The notes under the pieces were generated by a model. It had not been told where the DNA came from, did no database searches, and saw nothing but the letters and a program-made list of their open reading frames with translations. 64,000 nucleotides of DNA. Origin: DASSUW01 sp963830725. Lineage in GTDB: Bacteria; Actinomycetota; Thermoleophilia; Solirubrobacterales; Solirubrobacteraceae. The position numbers and the translations under genes are program-made. The number at the start of each line of letters is the position of its first letter. The first letter of the stretch is position 1. Positions 26,142-34,603 of this stretch are shown here, in pieces. Location of the stretch: positions 186,001 to 250,000 of the forward strand of contig CAWHNO010000016.1 in assembly GCA_963830725.1 (NCBI GenBank). The letters are read 5' to 3'.

Positions 26142-26946
26142 GCTGCGCCTTGTCGAGCAGCGGGACCTCCTCGTCGGTGTCCTCGAGCGGGGCCACGAGC
26201 CGCAGCCCCGGCGTGTCGACCAGCAGCGCACCGCCCGGGAGCGGCACCAGCTCGCGCCGCACGGTGGTGTGGCGACCGCGGTCGTCGCCCGCGCGGATCG
26301 GTCGCGTCGACTGGCGCTCCTCGCCCAGCAGGACGTTGAGCAGCGTCGACTTGCCGACGCCCGAGGTGCCGAGCAGGACGGCGGTACGGCGTGGCTCGAG
26401 CAGCTCTCGCAGGCCGGCCAGCCCGCGGCCGTCCACGGCGCTGACCGCCAGCACCGGCGTGCCGTCGAGCCCGGCCTGCACCTCGGCCGCGACGCCGGCG
26501 GCATCGTCGGCGAGGTCGGCCTTGGTGAGCAGCACCACGGCCTCGACCTCCCCGCGCGCCGTGATGGCCAGGAAGCGCGCCAGCCGGCGCGGGTTGAGGT
26601 CGCGGTTCGCGGACGTGGCGAGCAGCGCGAGGTCGACGTTGGCGGCCAGCACCTCGGGCCGGCCGCCGTCGCCGCGCCGCGCGATCACGCCGCGCCGCGG
26701 CAGCACGGCGCGGACGGGGCCGTCCGGCAGCGCGGCCACGAAGTCGCCGGTGGCGGGCATGGCGGCGGCGCGCCGCAGGCGGCCGGCCAGCGGGGCGCGC
26801 CACGAGCCGTGGCCCGCGTCGGCGAGCACGCTCCCGCGGTCGACGGCGATCACGCGCGCGGCGACCAGCGACGGGTCGCCGAGCGCATCGAGACGGGTCT
26901 GAAGCTCCGCGCGCCAGCCGAGGCGCGCGAGGGGATGTTGGGACAA
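26041..26946 (-). CDS. rsgA: Ribosome-assembly GTPase RsgA lacking the zinc knuckle
   Basis: A 301-residue circularly permuted GTPase that checks the 30S subunit. An OB-fold (residues 30-95) precedes permuted G motifs: G4 TKAD, G5 SAVDGRG, G1 GTSGVGKST, G2 RGRHTT, G3 DTPGL. Normally a C-terminal domain with a CxxxxCxHxxxxxC zinc knuckle follows. Here the chain passes from LRLVAPLEDTDEEVPLL directly to DKAQLKRERRAREREF, so about 45-60 residues including all zinc ligands are absent. The reading frame is intact, so this looks like a real deletion. Overall function is probably kept, since G motifs are complete. Confidence 0.88.
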   Translation of the reverse strand: MSQHPLARLGWRAELQTRLDALGDPSLVAARVIAVDRGSVLADAGHGSWRAPLAGRLRRAAAMPATGDFVAALPDGPVRAVLPRRGVIARRGDGGRPEVLAANVDLALLATSANRDLNPRRLARFLAITARGEVEAVVLLTKADLADDAAGVAAEVQAGLDGTPVLAVSAVDGRGLAGLRELLEPRRTAVLLGTSGVGKSTLLNVLLGEERQSTRPIRAGDDRGRHTTVRRELVPLPGGALLVDTPGLRLVAPLEDTDEEVPLLDKAQLKRERRAREREFHRGIYREMRARKRDRERREGR

Positions 26947-27019
26947 CGGAGGGACTCCTTACACCAGTGGATACGGACGCTGGATGGGCCTCGGCCGCCC
27001 AACGGCGACCCGGCCCGGC

Positions 27020-28225
27020 TCAGCGGGCGTCCGTGGCGTGGTGAAGGAGCGTGGTGAGCACGTCGCGAACCGTACCGGCGCGAAGCCGGCGATGCGGTGC
27101 GGCCAGCACCCGAACCGCCAACACGGTGCAGGAGGCGAGCAGCGCGAATCCGGCGCACGCGCTCCACGCGAGCGCAAACTGCTCCTGCTCGGCGAGCGCG
27201 CCGACCAACAGCGGCCCGGCGATCGCGCCGCTGAACAGTCCCGACATCAGCACGCCGACCGCCCACGCCGGCGCATCCGGGCTGCGCTGTACGACAGCGA
27301 GCGTGAGCCCACCCGGCCACGCCCAGCCGAAGCCGCCGGCCACCAGCGCGGCGACCACGATCAGCGCGGGCTCGCCGGCGATCAGCAGCAAGTAGCCGCC
27401 AACGCTCATCGCCAGCATCGTCGCCACCGGGCGCAGCGGCTCCTGCCCGCGGCGGTCGGCGAGCACGCCGACGCCGATCCGGCTGACCGTCGCCGCGACG
27501 CTGACGGCGACGAGCAGGAGGCCCGCAGCCGCCTGGCTCATGCCGCACTCGACGGCATAGAGCACGAGGAAGGAGACCAAGCCCACACCGGCCGCGCTGG
27601 CCAGGGCGGCGGCCAGTGCGAGGGCATGGACGGTGGTCAGCTCGCGCGGGCGGACGCCGCGCGGTGCCACGCTCGCCTCGCTCGCCGGCGCCAGCGCGGC
27701 GACCGCCAGCGCGACGGCGGCGACGAGCACGAATGGCCAGCGCCACCCGAAGGGGATCGCCACCGCCGGGAGCGCGAGCCCGGCGAGCAGGGCACCGAGC
27801 GGGGCGCCCGAGTGCTGAGCGCCGAACGCGAGGCCCTGGCGGTGCACCGCCACCTCCTGCTTGAGCAGGGCGCTGACGGACGGGCCGCCGAACGCGTTCG
27901 CCACGCCGCCGGCGAACAGCAGCGCGGTCAGGGTCAGCGCCGACTGCGCGAGCGTCGCGATGGCCACGCACGAGACGGCGGTCGCGGTCGCCGCCAGCCG
28001 CATGCCGGCGACGGCGCCGATCCGCTCCACGAGCCGGCCGGCTGGGGTCGAGCTGAGCGCGCACATCACGTGGAAGAGCGCGATCGCGAGGCCGACCCGC
28101 GAGTCACCGAAGGCGAAGTCGTCCGGGATGCGCGACGCCAGGCTGGCGATCAGGAACGCCGGCAGGACGCCGGTGATCATCAGGCCGGTGCCCGCCACCA
28201 GCGCCCGCCAGGCGACCTGGCTCAC
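27020..28225 (-). CDS. MFS transporter
   Basis: A 401-residue major facilitator with 12 hydrophobic segments. The GRLVERIGAVAGMR region matches the loop 2-3 signature (GxxxDRxGrrr). Its start is the GTG at 28225, whose TG begins the stop codon of the preceding chorismate-lyase-like gene (CCGTGAGCC), a coupled arrangement. No substrate can be read from the sequence. The short gap to rsgA is 73 bases. Confidence 0.88.
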   Translation of the reverse strand: MSQVAWRALVAGTGLMITGVLPAFLIASLASRIPDDFAFGDSRVGLAIALFHVMCALSSTPAGRLVERIGAVAGMRLAATATAVSCVAIATLAQSALTLTALLFAGGVANAFGGPSVSALLKQEVAVHRQGLAFGAQHSGAPLGALLAGLALPAVAIPFGWRWPFVLVAAVALAVAALAPASEASVAPRGVRPRELTTVHALALAAALASAAGVGLVSFLVLYAVECGMSQAAAGLLLVAVSVAATVSRIGVGVLADRRGQEPLRPVATMLAMSVGGYLLLIAGEPALIVVAALVAGGFGWAWPGGLTLAVVQRSPDAPAWAVGVLMSGLFSGAIAGPLLVGALAEQEQFALAWSACAGFALLASCTVLAVRVLAAPHRRLRAGTVRDVLTTLLHHATDAR

Positions 28226-28735
28226 GGCTCGAGCGGGTCGAAGATCGAGGCGGGAATGCGCTCGGTGACGATGGCCAATGGGCGCGCGCCGCTGAGGATC
28301 CGGTAGGTGCGCATGTACACGCGCTCGCCGGCGTCGAGGTCGAGCTCGGCCTGATCGGCCGGACGTGGCGTCGCCGGCCGTGCTCGCCAGCAGCTCGCGG
28401 CGGGTGTCGAGGCCGCGCAGGACGCTGCCGATCGGCTCGGTGCCGGCCTGCAGCGCGGCGCGAGCCCGCGGCGGCAGGCGGTCCAGCGCGAGCACGGACC
28501 GAGCGCGGAGCACGGGCCGGTCGTCGACGTGCAGGACGACCTGCCGCCATAGCACCGGGCGGTGGGGCGCGAGCTCGAGCTCGATCGGCGTCGGCAGCCG
28601 GTCGTCGACCTCGTTGGCGAGCGCCTCGACGACCACCGGCGCGTCGAAGCAGGCCTCGAGCAGCGCGGTGACGCTGCCGTCGGTGTGCAGCAGCATCCGC
28701 ACCGGCAGCGAAGGCGTCGGGGTCGAAGTACGCAT
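28222..28735 (-). pseudogene. Chorismate pyruvate-lyase-like gene, frameshifted
   Basis: The first 120 residues (from ATG 28735: VRMLLHTDGSVTALLEACFD, then LWRQVVLHVDDRPVLRARSV) read as the UbiC/chorismate-lyase-like fold. The frame then turns into arginine-rich noise. In the next frame the domain resumes as AELDLDAGERVYMRTYRILS, then PLAIVTERIPASIFDPLEP and a TGA at 28222. The break is near 28350-28376 and one base would repair it. Members of this family release 4-hydroxybenzoate, or its relatives, from chorismate. Because both sides are conserved, a sequencing indel is as likely as a real mutation. It is coupled to the MFS gene. Confidence 0.72.
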
Positions 28736-28772
28736 GAAGGCAGAGGACCGTCCGGCGCCCGCCTTTATTCCG

Positions 28773-29384
28773 TCAGCGCACCGCGATCTCCCGGCTCAGC
28801 GCGAACGGCGGCACCAGATCGATGCGGTCGCCGCTCCAGAACTTGCCCGGGTCGTACCAGCTCGCCGGCCGCCGCTTCGGCAGCAGGCCCATGTGCTGGT
28901 AGGTGGTGGCGACGAGCTCCGCGCAGTAGATCGTCTCCAGCGACGAGTCGCGCCGGCGCACGCGGCCGGTCACCCACTGGCGGGCAAGGCCCGGGGTGGT
29001 CGGGAAGGCGCGACCGTCGTAGCGCTCGATGCTCTCCATCAGGCGGTCCTCGTGCTCGCGCGCGAGCGGCCCTTCGAGCTGGCGCATGAAGGCGCGCTGG
29101 CCGTAGCGCTCGTCCCAGGTCGTCACCGCGTCGCGCAGCTTGTGCAGCTGGACGCCGCGCTGGCGCTCGCCGGTCCACACGTCCGGCAGCGATCGGCCCA
29201 GCTCGGCATGCCACATCAGCGGCGGAAGGTCGTCGAGCGCGACCACCATCCCGACGTGGTTGACCGGGCTGTTGGTCACCGCCTGGATCGCGCGATCGGC
29301 GAGCGAGCGGCCGCGGAAGAGCCAGATGTCGCCGGTCGCCGCCATCCCGACGGCGTCGTCCAGCGGGATTCCCTCCTCGCTCAC
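28773..29384 (-). CDS. YiiX/YaeF-type permuted papain-like hydrolase
   Basis: A 203-residue protein of the permuted NlpC/P60-papain group (YiiX/YebB). Catalytic residues are the His in NSPVNHVGMVVALDD and the Cys in ETIYCAELVATTYQH, the reversed order typical of permuted members. The N-terminal GDIWLFRGRSLADRAIQAVT is also characteristic. The GTG at 29384 (VSEEGIPLDD) gives the family length. The frame continues upstream only antisense to the small gene at 29406. Such enzymes cut amide or thioester bonds in lipids or peptides. It is divergent from the 60-residue gene. Confidence 0.82.
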   Translation of the reverse strand: MSEEGIPLDDAVGMAATGDIWLFRGRSLADRAIQAVTNSPVNHVGMVVALDDLPPLMWHAELGRSLPDVWTGERQRGVQLHKLRDAVTTWDERYGQRAFMRQLEGPLAREHEDRLMESIERYDGRAFPTTPGLARQWVTGRVRRRDSSLETIYCAELVATTYQHMGLLPKRRPASWYDPGKFWSGDRIDLVPPFALSREIAVR

Positions 29385-29394
29385 AGCGCGTAAC

Positions 29395-30363
29395 CTACGC
29401 GCTCGATGCGCGTGCCCTGGAAGCTCGTCGGCCTTGCCGGCCTCGCCGGCGTGGCCGCCACCGGCGCGATCGTCGCGCGCAACCGGCGCGCGCACACGGA
29501 CTACGACCCCGACGAGCTGCGCGCGAAGCTGCACGACCGGCTCGCGGAGGTCGAGGCGCAGGAGGACGAGGCTCCGCCGAGCGCCTAGTGTCGCGATTCG
29601 TAAGCTCGGTCGCAGTCTGCGATCGAACGTACGAATCGGGACGCTGGCCGCCGACGACGTCGGCCACGATCACGGTCACGTTGTCGCGCGTGCGGTTCTC
29701 GAGCGCCAGCTCGATCAGCCGCGCGACGCTCTCCTGCGGCTCCCCCTCGCTCAGCGTCGCAGCGAGCGTGCCGTGGTCGACGACGTCCGACAGCCCGTCC
29801 GAGCAGAGCATGAAGCGGTCGCCGGCGCGCGCCTCGTGGACGGTCATGGCGGGCTCCATCACCTCCTCGCCGGTCAGCGCCTGCAGGACGAGGTTGCGCT
29901 GCGGATGGGTGCCGGCGGCCTCCGGGGTGATGTGGCCCTCGTCGACCAGCAGCTGGACGTAGCTGTCGTCGCGCGTGAGTTGCTCGAGCGAGCCGTCGCG
30001 GAGCAGGTAGGTCCGCGAGTCACCGATGTTGAGCAGGCAGTACCGCGGGTCGCCGAACAGGATCGCCGTCAGCGTGGTGCTCATGCCTTGCAGCCGGCGA
30101 TCGGTGGCCACGCGCTCGGCGATCGCCGCGTTGCCGGCGACCACGGCCTCGTGCAGGCGGCCGACGAGGTCGTAGCCGGGCTCGGTGTCGCCGAGCGGCG
30201 ACAGCGCGTCGATGATCGTCGCGCTGGCCACCTCGCCCGCCGCGTGTCCGCCCACCCCGTCCGCCACCGCGAGGAGCCGGGGCCCGGTGTAGAAGGCGTC
30301 CTCGTTGTTCGGCCGGATCGGTCCGGGATCGGTGCCGCCGGCGTATCTCAGGATCAGGGTCAG
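29395..30363 (-). CDS. PP2C-family Ser/Thr protein phosphatase
   Basis: A metal-dependent phosphatase (PPM/PstP-like). The motif set is complete: RPNNEDAFY, LLAVADGVGGHAAGEVAS, MSTTLTAIL, GDSRTYLLRDG, LCSDGLSDVV and RDNVTVIV. The N-terminal NNED motif lies upstream of any ATG, GTG or TTG. The only candidates after the in-frame TAG at 30373 are CTG codons (30363, 30357, 30351), so I place the start at CTG 30363. The catalytic domain ends near 29640. The remaining 80 codons are arginine-rich, carry the inverted repeat and are antisense to the small gene at 29406, so the true stop is doubtful. It partners FHA and kinase signalling elsewhere in the cell. Confidence 0.82.
   Translation of the reverse strand: MTLILRYAGGTDPGPIRPNNEDAFYTGPRLLAVADGVGGHAAGEVASATIIDALSPLGDTEPGYDLVGRLHEAVVAGNAAIAERVATDRRLQGMSTTLTAILFGDPRYCLLNIGDSRTYLLRDGSLEQLTRDDSYVQLLVDEGHITPEAAGTHPQRNLVLQALTGEEVMEPAMTVHEARAGDRFMLCSDGLSDVVDHGTLAATLSEGEPQESVARLIELALENRTRDNVTVIVADVVGGQRPDSYVRSQTATELTNRDTRRSAEPRPPAPRPPRAGRAASRAARRGRSPCARAGCARRSRRWRPRRRGRQGRRASRARASSA
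29406..29588 (+). CDS. Small single-pass membrane protein
   Basis: A 60-residue protein with one N-terminal membrane helix (LVGLAGLAGVAATGAIVA) followed by a charged tail (DYDPDELRAKLHDRLAEVEA, then QEDEAPPSA). Tail-charged mini-membrane proteins of this shape are common in this lineage. The function is unknown. It is divergent from the YiiX-like gene (22 bases between starts) and convergent with the PP2C gene, whose open frame runs beneath it in antisense. A long inverted repeat begins six bases after its stop. Confidence 0.6.
   Translation: MRVPWKLVGLAGLAGVAATGAIVARNRRAHTDYDPDELRAKLHDRLAEVEAQEDEAPPSA
29594..29638. terminator. Long inverted repeat between convergent genes
   Basis: A 45-bp near-perfect inverted repeat: arms begin CGATTCGTA and end TACGAATCG, with 22-base arms (three mismatches) and no real loop. 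It lies directly after the small membrane gene and inside the arginine-rich 3' part of the PP2C frame. No U-tract follows on either strand. A bidirectional terminator is the best guess, but a protein-binding palindrome is possible. Confidence 0.5.
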
Positions 30364-30372
30364 AGCCTGAAG

Positions 30373-30909
30373 CTAATCGTCTTCGGGCTCGGCGCGGAAG
30401 ACGGCGACGACGCGCCCGCCGAGCAGGGCGATGCGCCGTAGTGCGCTCTTCAGCGCGTCCTGGTGCAGCTCGCCCTCCAGGATCCGCACCTCGGAGACCG
30501 CCGTCAGCGGCAGCTCGGGCACCGCGTGGGCGAGCACGTCGGGGTCGATGTCGGTCACGTGGATCTCGTACGGACCGGACTGCAGCCGGTTGAAGCGATT
30601 CCGCGCGTTGGCCGCCTCCGGGTGCATGTAGCGCTCCGCGGCGTCGACCGCCAGCGCCGTGCTGAGGATCGCCGACAGCTCCGCGTTGAGATCCCAGTCG
30701 TGGTCCGACGAGGCGGCGTCGCGCGCCATGCCGTCGATCGACGGGTCGACGGCGAGCCGGTGCGCGGGCCGCGGCGGTCGCGTCACGTACCAGCCGACGT
30801 CCTTCCGCGGACGACATCGCCACTCGAGCCGTCCGGCCGGGCGACCGTCCTCGAACAGGTCGTATGCGTGCGGGCGGGGCGTCCCGGTGCGCTCAGGTTC
30901 AGGCCACAT
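30373..30909 (-). CDS. Conserved protein of unknown function upstream of PP2C
   Basis: A 178-residue soluble protein whose TAG stop lies nine bases before the CTG start of the phosphatase gene, so the two form an operon. Notable segments are DLFEDGRPAGRLEWRCR near the N-terminus, DWDLNAELSAILSTALAVDA in the middle and a C-terminal strand-helix unit (EVRILEGELHQDALKSALRR, then GGRVVAVFRAEPE). No known motif, signal peptide or membrane helix is seen. The association with a PP2C phosphatase suggests a regulatory partner, but this is inference from position only. Confidence 0.7.
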   Translation of the reverse strand: MWPEPERTGTPRPHAYDLFEDGRPAGRLEWRCRPRKDVGWYVTRPPRPAHRLAVDPSIDGMARDAASSDHDWDLNAELSAILSTALAVDAAERYMHPEAANARNRFNRLQSGPYEIHVTDIDPDVLAHAVPELPLTAVSEVRILEGELHQDALKSALRRIALLGGRVVAVFRAEPEDD

Positions 30910-31011
30910 GGGGGAAGACCGGTCTGCTGGCGCGTACCCCTCGCACGCCCCCGGCCAAACGGTCTATGGGGGCGAGATCCGGCCGCGACGACCCATAGGG
31001 TTCGCACGCCC

Positions 31012-32385
31012 ATGTCAGAGCCCGCCCGCCCCGCCGGCATTCCCGGCTCCACCCTCACCGGCCCGTGGCCCGTCGGCCGGTATGCGGCCGCGCTGCGCGA
31101 GCAGCTGCGCGGCTTCACGCGCGTGCAGGTCTTCGGCGAGGTGTTCTCGTTCAAGGCGGGCCGCGCGAAGGTGTGGTTCGAGCTGCGCGACGGCTCCGGT
31201 GCGCTGCCGTGCTCGATGTGGCGGAGCGACTTCGAGGCCCTCGGGCTGGAGCCACTCGCCGACGGCGTCCAGGTCGTGGCGGCCGGCGGCTGCGACTACT
31301 ACGCCGGCTCGCGCACCGCCTCCCCCGCCTTCTCGTTCGCGGTGTCGCAGCTGCGGATCGCCGGCGAGGGCGATCTGCTGGCGCAGCTCGTCCAGTTGCG
31401 CCGCGTCCTGCACGCGGAGGGACTGTTCGAGCACCAGAAGCGGCTGCTCCGCCCGGCGCTCCCGCGCACGATCGGAGTCGTCTGCGGCGAGCACGGCAAG
31501 GCGCGCGACGACCTGCTGGCCGCGCTCGAGCGGCGCGGCTGGCGCGGCCGCGTGGTGTGGGCGTTCGCGCCCGTGCAGGACCGGCACGCGGCCCCGGCGA
31601 TCACGCGCGCGTTGCAGGACCTGGCGGCGTGCGCCGCGGTCGAGGCGATCGTCGTCGCACGCGGCGGCGGCTCGCTGGCGGACCTGTTCGCGTTCTGCGA
31701 CGAGACCCTGTGTCGCACGGTCGCGCTGCTGCGCGTGCCGGTGATCTCGTCGGTCGGCCACCACACCGACCGCACGCTGCTCGACGACGTGGCCGCCGTG
31801 GCATGCTCGACGCCGACGCACGCCGCCGAGGCGGCCGTGCCGCTCGACTGCGTCGCCGCCCGCCGGGCGCTGGCCGAGGCCGCCGGAAGGCTGGAGCGCC
31901 AGAGCCGGCGCGCGATCGTCGAGCGCGCGCGCACCCTGGCGCGGCTGTCGCGCGCACCGGCCGCGCACGTGGCGAGGCACCGGGCGCGGCTGCACCAGCA
32001 TCTGCGCGAGCTGCGCGCGAGCGCCCGCCGCGGGGTGGCGGGCGGCGAGCGGGCCCTGCACGCGCGATCCTCGGCGCTCGCGCGCAAGGCACGCGCGGCG
32101 GACGTCGCCCGCGGGCGCGGCGAGCTGCGCACTCGCTCGGACGGCGAGGCGCTGGAGCGCGCCTCGACCGCGGCGCTCGCGCGCCGCCGGCGCGATCTGG
32201 ATCGGTTCCTGGTCGCGCTCGCGGCCCACGATCCGCAGCGCACGCTCGAGCGCGGCTACGCGCTCGTCGAGGACGGCGGCGGCGAGCCGATCACCTCCGC
32301 CGCCGCGGCGCGCGAGGAGCCCGCGCTCGTCGTCAGGCTGCACGACGGCCGCGTACCGGTGCGTCCGGAGCGGCCCGTAGGGTGA
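31012..32385 (+). CDS. xseA: Exodeoxyribonuclease VII large subunit
   Basis: A 457-residue nuclease subunit that degrades single-stranded DNA. An OB-fold (FTRVQVFGEVFSFKAGRAKVW, residues 35-110) is followed by the catalytic core: RTIGVVCGEHGKARDDLL, VARGGGSLADLFAFCDE and VISSVGHHTDRTLLDDVA. A long arginine-rich coiled-coil stretch then leads to the C-terminal LERGYALVED motif. The ATG at 31012 gives the family N-terminus. Its stop overlaps a GTG that begins the xseB frame (GTGA), so the subunits are co-translated. Confidence 0.95.
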   Translation: MSEPARPAGIPGSTLTGPWPVGRYAAALREQLRGFTRVQVFGEVFSFKAGRAKVWFELRDGSGALPCSMWRSDFEALGLEPLADGVQVVAAGGCDYYAGSRTASPAFSFAVSQLRIAGEGDLLAQLVQLRRVLHAEGLFEHQKRLLRPALPRTIGVVCGEHGKARDDLLAALERRGWRGRVVWAFAPVQDRHAAPAITRALQDLAACAAVEAIVVARGGGSLADLFAFCDETLCRTVALLRVPVISSVGHHTDRTLLDDVAAVACSTPTHAAEAAVPLDCVAARRALAEAAGRLERQSRRAIVERARTLARLSRAPAAHVARHRARLHQHLRELRASARRGVAGGERALHARSSALARKARAADVARGRGELRTRSDGEALERASTAALARRRRDLDRFLVALAAHDPQRTLERGYALVEDGGGEPITSAAAAREEPALVVRLHDGRVPVRPERPVG

Positions 32386-32393
32386 CCCGTCCG

Positions 32394-32645
32394 ATGGCCG
32401 AGGCCGACACCCTCACCTACGAGGCCGCCTGCGAGCGGATCGAGGCGATCGTCGCCCGGCTGGACTCGGGCGAGGCCGGCCTGCGCGAGACGCTCGAGCT
32501 GTGCCAGGAGGGCCGCCGGCTGGTCGAGTTCTGCGCCGCGGAGCTGGACGCGGTCGGACGCGGGCTCGAGGAGCTGCGGCTCGACGAGCTGGTGGCGCGG
32601 CTCTCCGCCGAGGCCTCATCGCCCCGGCCAACTGCGGCTGGGTAA
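32394..32645 (+). CDS. xseB: Exodeoxyribonuclease VII small subunit
   Basis: An 83-residue helical protein that binds and activates XseA. It has the family core TYEAACERIEAIVARLDSGE and LRETLELCQEGRRLVEFC. I use the ATG at 32394; the GTG at 32382, overlapping the xseA stop, would add four residues. The C-terminus is unusual: the last residues (PTAAG) and the TAA stop are written by the left arm of nested-palindrome copy 4. Insertion of the element seems to have set the end of this gene. Confidence 0.92.
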   Translation: MAEADTLTYEAACERIEAIVARLDSGEAGLRETLELCQEGRRLVEFCAAELDAVGRGLEELRLDELVARLSAEASSPRPTAAG

Positions 32646-32825
32646 GGGAGCTGGTGAGCCGGCGAAGTGGTCGATTTCGGCGGCTGGGGTTGTTCACTCG
32701 CGCATACCGCGAGTCAGCAACCCCGCCGCGGCGGTTGGGGCGATCTGTGCACGAATACCGTGCATGAACAACCCCACGGCAGACCGGCGCGGCCGGCTCA
32801 CCAGCTCCCTTACCCAGCCGCAGTT
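32630..32825. repeat. Nested-palindrome intergenic element, copy 4 (perfect ends)
   Basis: A 196-bp element with perfect 34-bp terminal inverted repeats (32630-32663 and 32792-32825; outermost bases AACTGCGGCTGGGTAAGGGA). Inside are two hairpins: 32686-32724 (GGGGTTG/CAACCCC outside, CTCGCG/CGCGAG inside, loop CATAC) and about 32747-32764 (TGCACG/CGTGCA, loop AATAC). The first hairpin is closely related to the one in copy 5. It fills the gap between the convergent xseB and pyrD genes. Confidence 0.9.
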
Positions 32826-32839
32826 CGCCCGCGCCGCCC

Positions 32840-33900
32840 CTACGGCCGGGCCTCGACGCCGACCGCGTCGCCCACCCGCGCCAACCCGTCGCGCCCCACC
32901 AGCTCGGCCAACCCCCGCGTGATCCGCCGCACCACCCCCGGGCCCTGGTACACCAGCGCCGTATAGACCTGCACCAGCGAGGCGCCGAGCCGGATCATGC
33001 GGTAGGCGTCGTCGGCCGACGACACGCCGCCCGACCCGATCACGGGCCGCCCGCCGGCGTGGTACAGCTCGGCCACCGTGCGCTCGGCGGCCGGCGCGCG
33101 GGCGGGCCCGAGACGGCGCCGGGCATCCCGGGGCGATCGCCCGGCGGCAGGTTGACCGAGAAGCCGGTGACGAACGGGAACGGCGCGACCGCGTCGAGGA
33201 AGCTGTCGAGCTCGCCGGCCCCGCCGAACGGCGCGACCTTGACGAACAGCGGCCGCTCGACCCCGACCGCGCCGAGCTCGTCGAGCAGCGCCCGCAGCCG
33301 CGCACGGTCGGCGAAGAAGCCGCGCCCGTCGCGCGTGTTGGGACAGCTCAGGTTCAGGCACACGTAGTCGCCGAGCCGCTGCAGCGACCGCACCGAGCTC
33401 ACGTAGTCGGCGATCACGGCGTCGTCGGTCTCGGCCTCGGCGTCGTCGCGGTTCGTGCTCACCACGTTGACGCCGACCGGCACCGGCGGTCGTGGCCGCG
33501 CCAGCCGCTCGGCCACGCGCGCGGCGCCGTCGTTCGGCACGCCGTAGTGGACGACGATCGCCTGCTCGGACGGCAGCCGGAACAGCCGCGGGCGCGGGTT
33601 GCCGGCCGAGGGATCGGCCGACACCGAGCCGATCTCGACGTGGCCGAACCCGAGCGAGGCGAGCAGCGGCACGCCGCGGGCGCTCTTGTCGAACCCCGCA
33701 GCGAGCCCCAGTGGGCTCGGGAACCGCAGTCCCGCGACCTCGACCGCGAGCCGCTCGTCGGCGACCGAACGAGAGGCCGCCGCGCGCCAGACGAGCGGCC
33801 ACCGGCTCGCCAGCTCCGCCGCGCGGACGGCCCGATCGTGCGCCCGTTCCGGGTCGGCCCGGAACAGCAGCGGCCGCACGAGCCGGGTGTAGGCGGTCAC
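32840..33900 (-). pseudogene. pyrD: Dihydroorotate dehydrogenase (class 2), frameshifted
   Basis: PyrD oxidises dihydroorotate with quinone in pyrimidine synthesis. From the GTG at 33900 the protein reads TRLVRPLLFRADPERAHDRA, then FPSPLGLAAGFDKSARGVPL, NVVSTNRDD, NLSCPNTRDGRGF and FVKVAPF. Near 33091-33110 the frame breaks. The C-terminal part continues in another frame as AELYHAGGRPVIGSGGVSSA, then IRLGASLVQVYTALVYQGPG and VGVEARP before a stop at 32840. A single base missing in the window would explain it. Both halves are fully conserved and the gene is usually essential, so a sequence indel is likely. The GTG overlaps the stop of the FHA gene (GTGA). Confidence 0.85.
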
Positions 33901-34583
33901 CCTCCTTCGTCGGCGCTCACGAGGCCGCTGCGCACCGCCAGCAGCGCGACCTCGGCGCGCTGGTCGGGGTGCGGCATGTCCTCGAGCCCCATCGCCCGGG
34001 CGAGGTGATCGAGCTCGGAGACGACCGCCTCGAGCGGGACGCCCGTCACCTCGGCGACCTCCTCGTCGGTCGCCGGGTTGATGCCCTCGCCGTCGGAGAA
34101 GAGCGGCCTGCACAGCGCCCGCAGCACGCGCTGCTGCTGCTCGGAGAAGCGCGGCGTGGCGCTCAGCTCGCCGGGTACGAGCGTCGGGCCGACACCGCCT
34201 TCCGTGCTCGGCGCGCAGAACGCGAAGATCGTCCTCCCCACGCGCAGCAGGTCGCCGTCGGCGAGGCGCCGGCGACCGGACAGGCGCAGGCCGTTGACCC
34301 ACGTGCCGTTCTGGGAGAGGCCGTCGTCGGAGACCGTCCACTCACCGGCGCGCAGCGCGAGCTCGGCGTGCACGCGCGACATCTCAGGGTCCCATGGGAC
34401 CGAGATGTCCGCCTCCTCGCGCCGGCCGAGCGTGATGCTCTGCGACCGCTGGGCCAGCGAGAAGATGTGCTGGCGCCCCTCGTCGTCGCGGTAGACGAGG
34501 AACGGGTCGCCGATGCGTTCGGCGGCCCGCCGCGCCTCGAGTTCTTCCTGTGTCGGCTGGCCCAGCGTGAGCGGCGACTCCAC
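33897..34583 (-). CDS. FHA-domain protein with C-terminal helical domain
   Basis: A 228-residue protein. The FHA domain spans about residues 30-125: SITLGRREEADISVPWDPEM, then SRVHAEL, then LSQNGTWVNGLRLSGRRRLA. After a linker, residues 140-215 (RFSEQQQRVLRALCRPLFSD and TDEEVAEVTGVPLEAVVSEL) look like a winged-helix or HTH-like module. It might read phosphothreonine signals. The stop codon overlaps the start of pyrD by four bases. The start ATG at 34583 is 20 bases from the stop of the Bax-inhibitor-like gene. Confidence 0.85.
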   Translation of the reverse strand: MESPLTLGQPTQEELEARRAAERIGDPFLVYRDDEGRQHIFSLAQRSQSITLGRREEADISVPWDPEMSRVHAELALRAGEWTVSDDGLSQNGTWVNGLRLSGRRRLADGDLLRVGRTIFAFCAPSTEGGVGPTLVPGELSATPRFSEQQQRVLRALCRPLFSDGEGINPATDEEVAEVTGVPLEAVVSELDHLARAMGLEDMPHPDQRAEVALLAVRSGLVSADEGG

Positions 34584-34603
34584 CGGCCGAGCCTACAGGA
34601 CGC

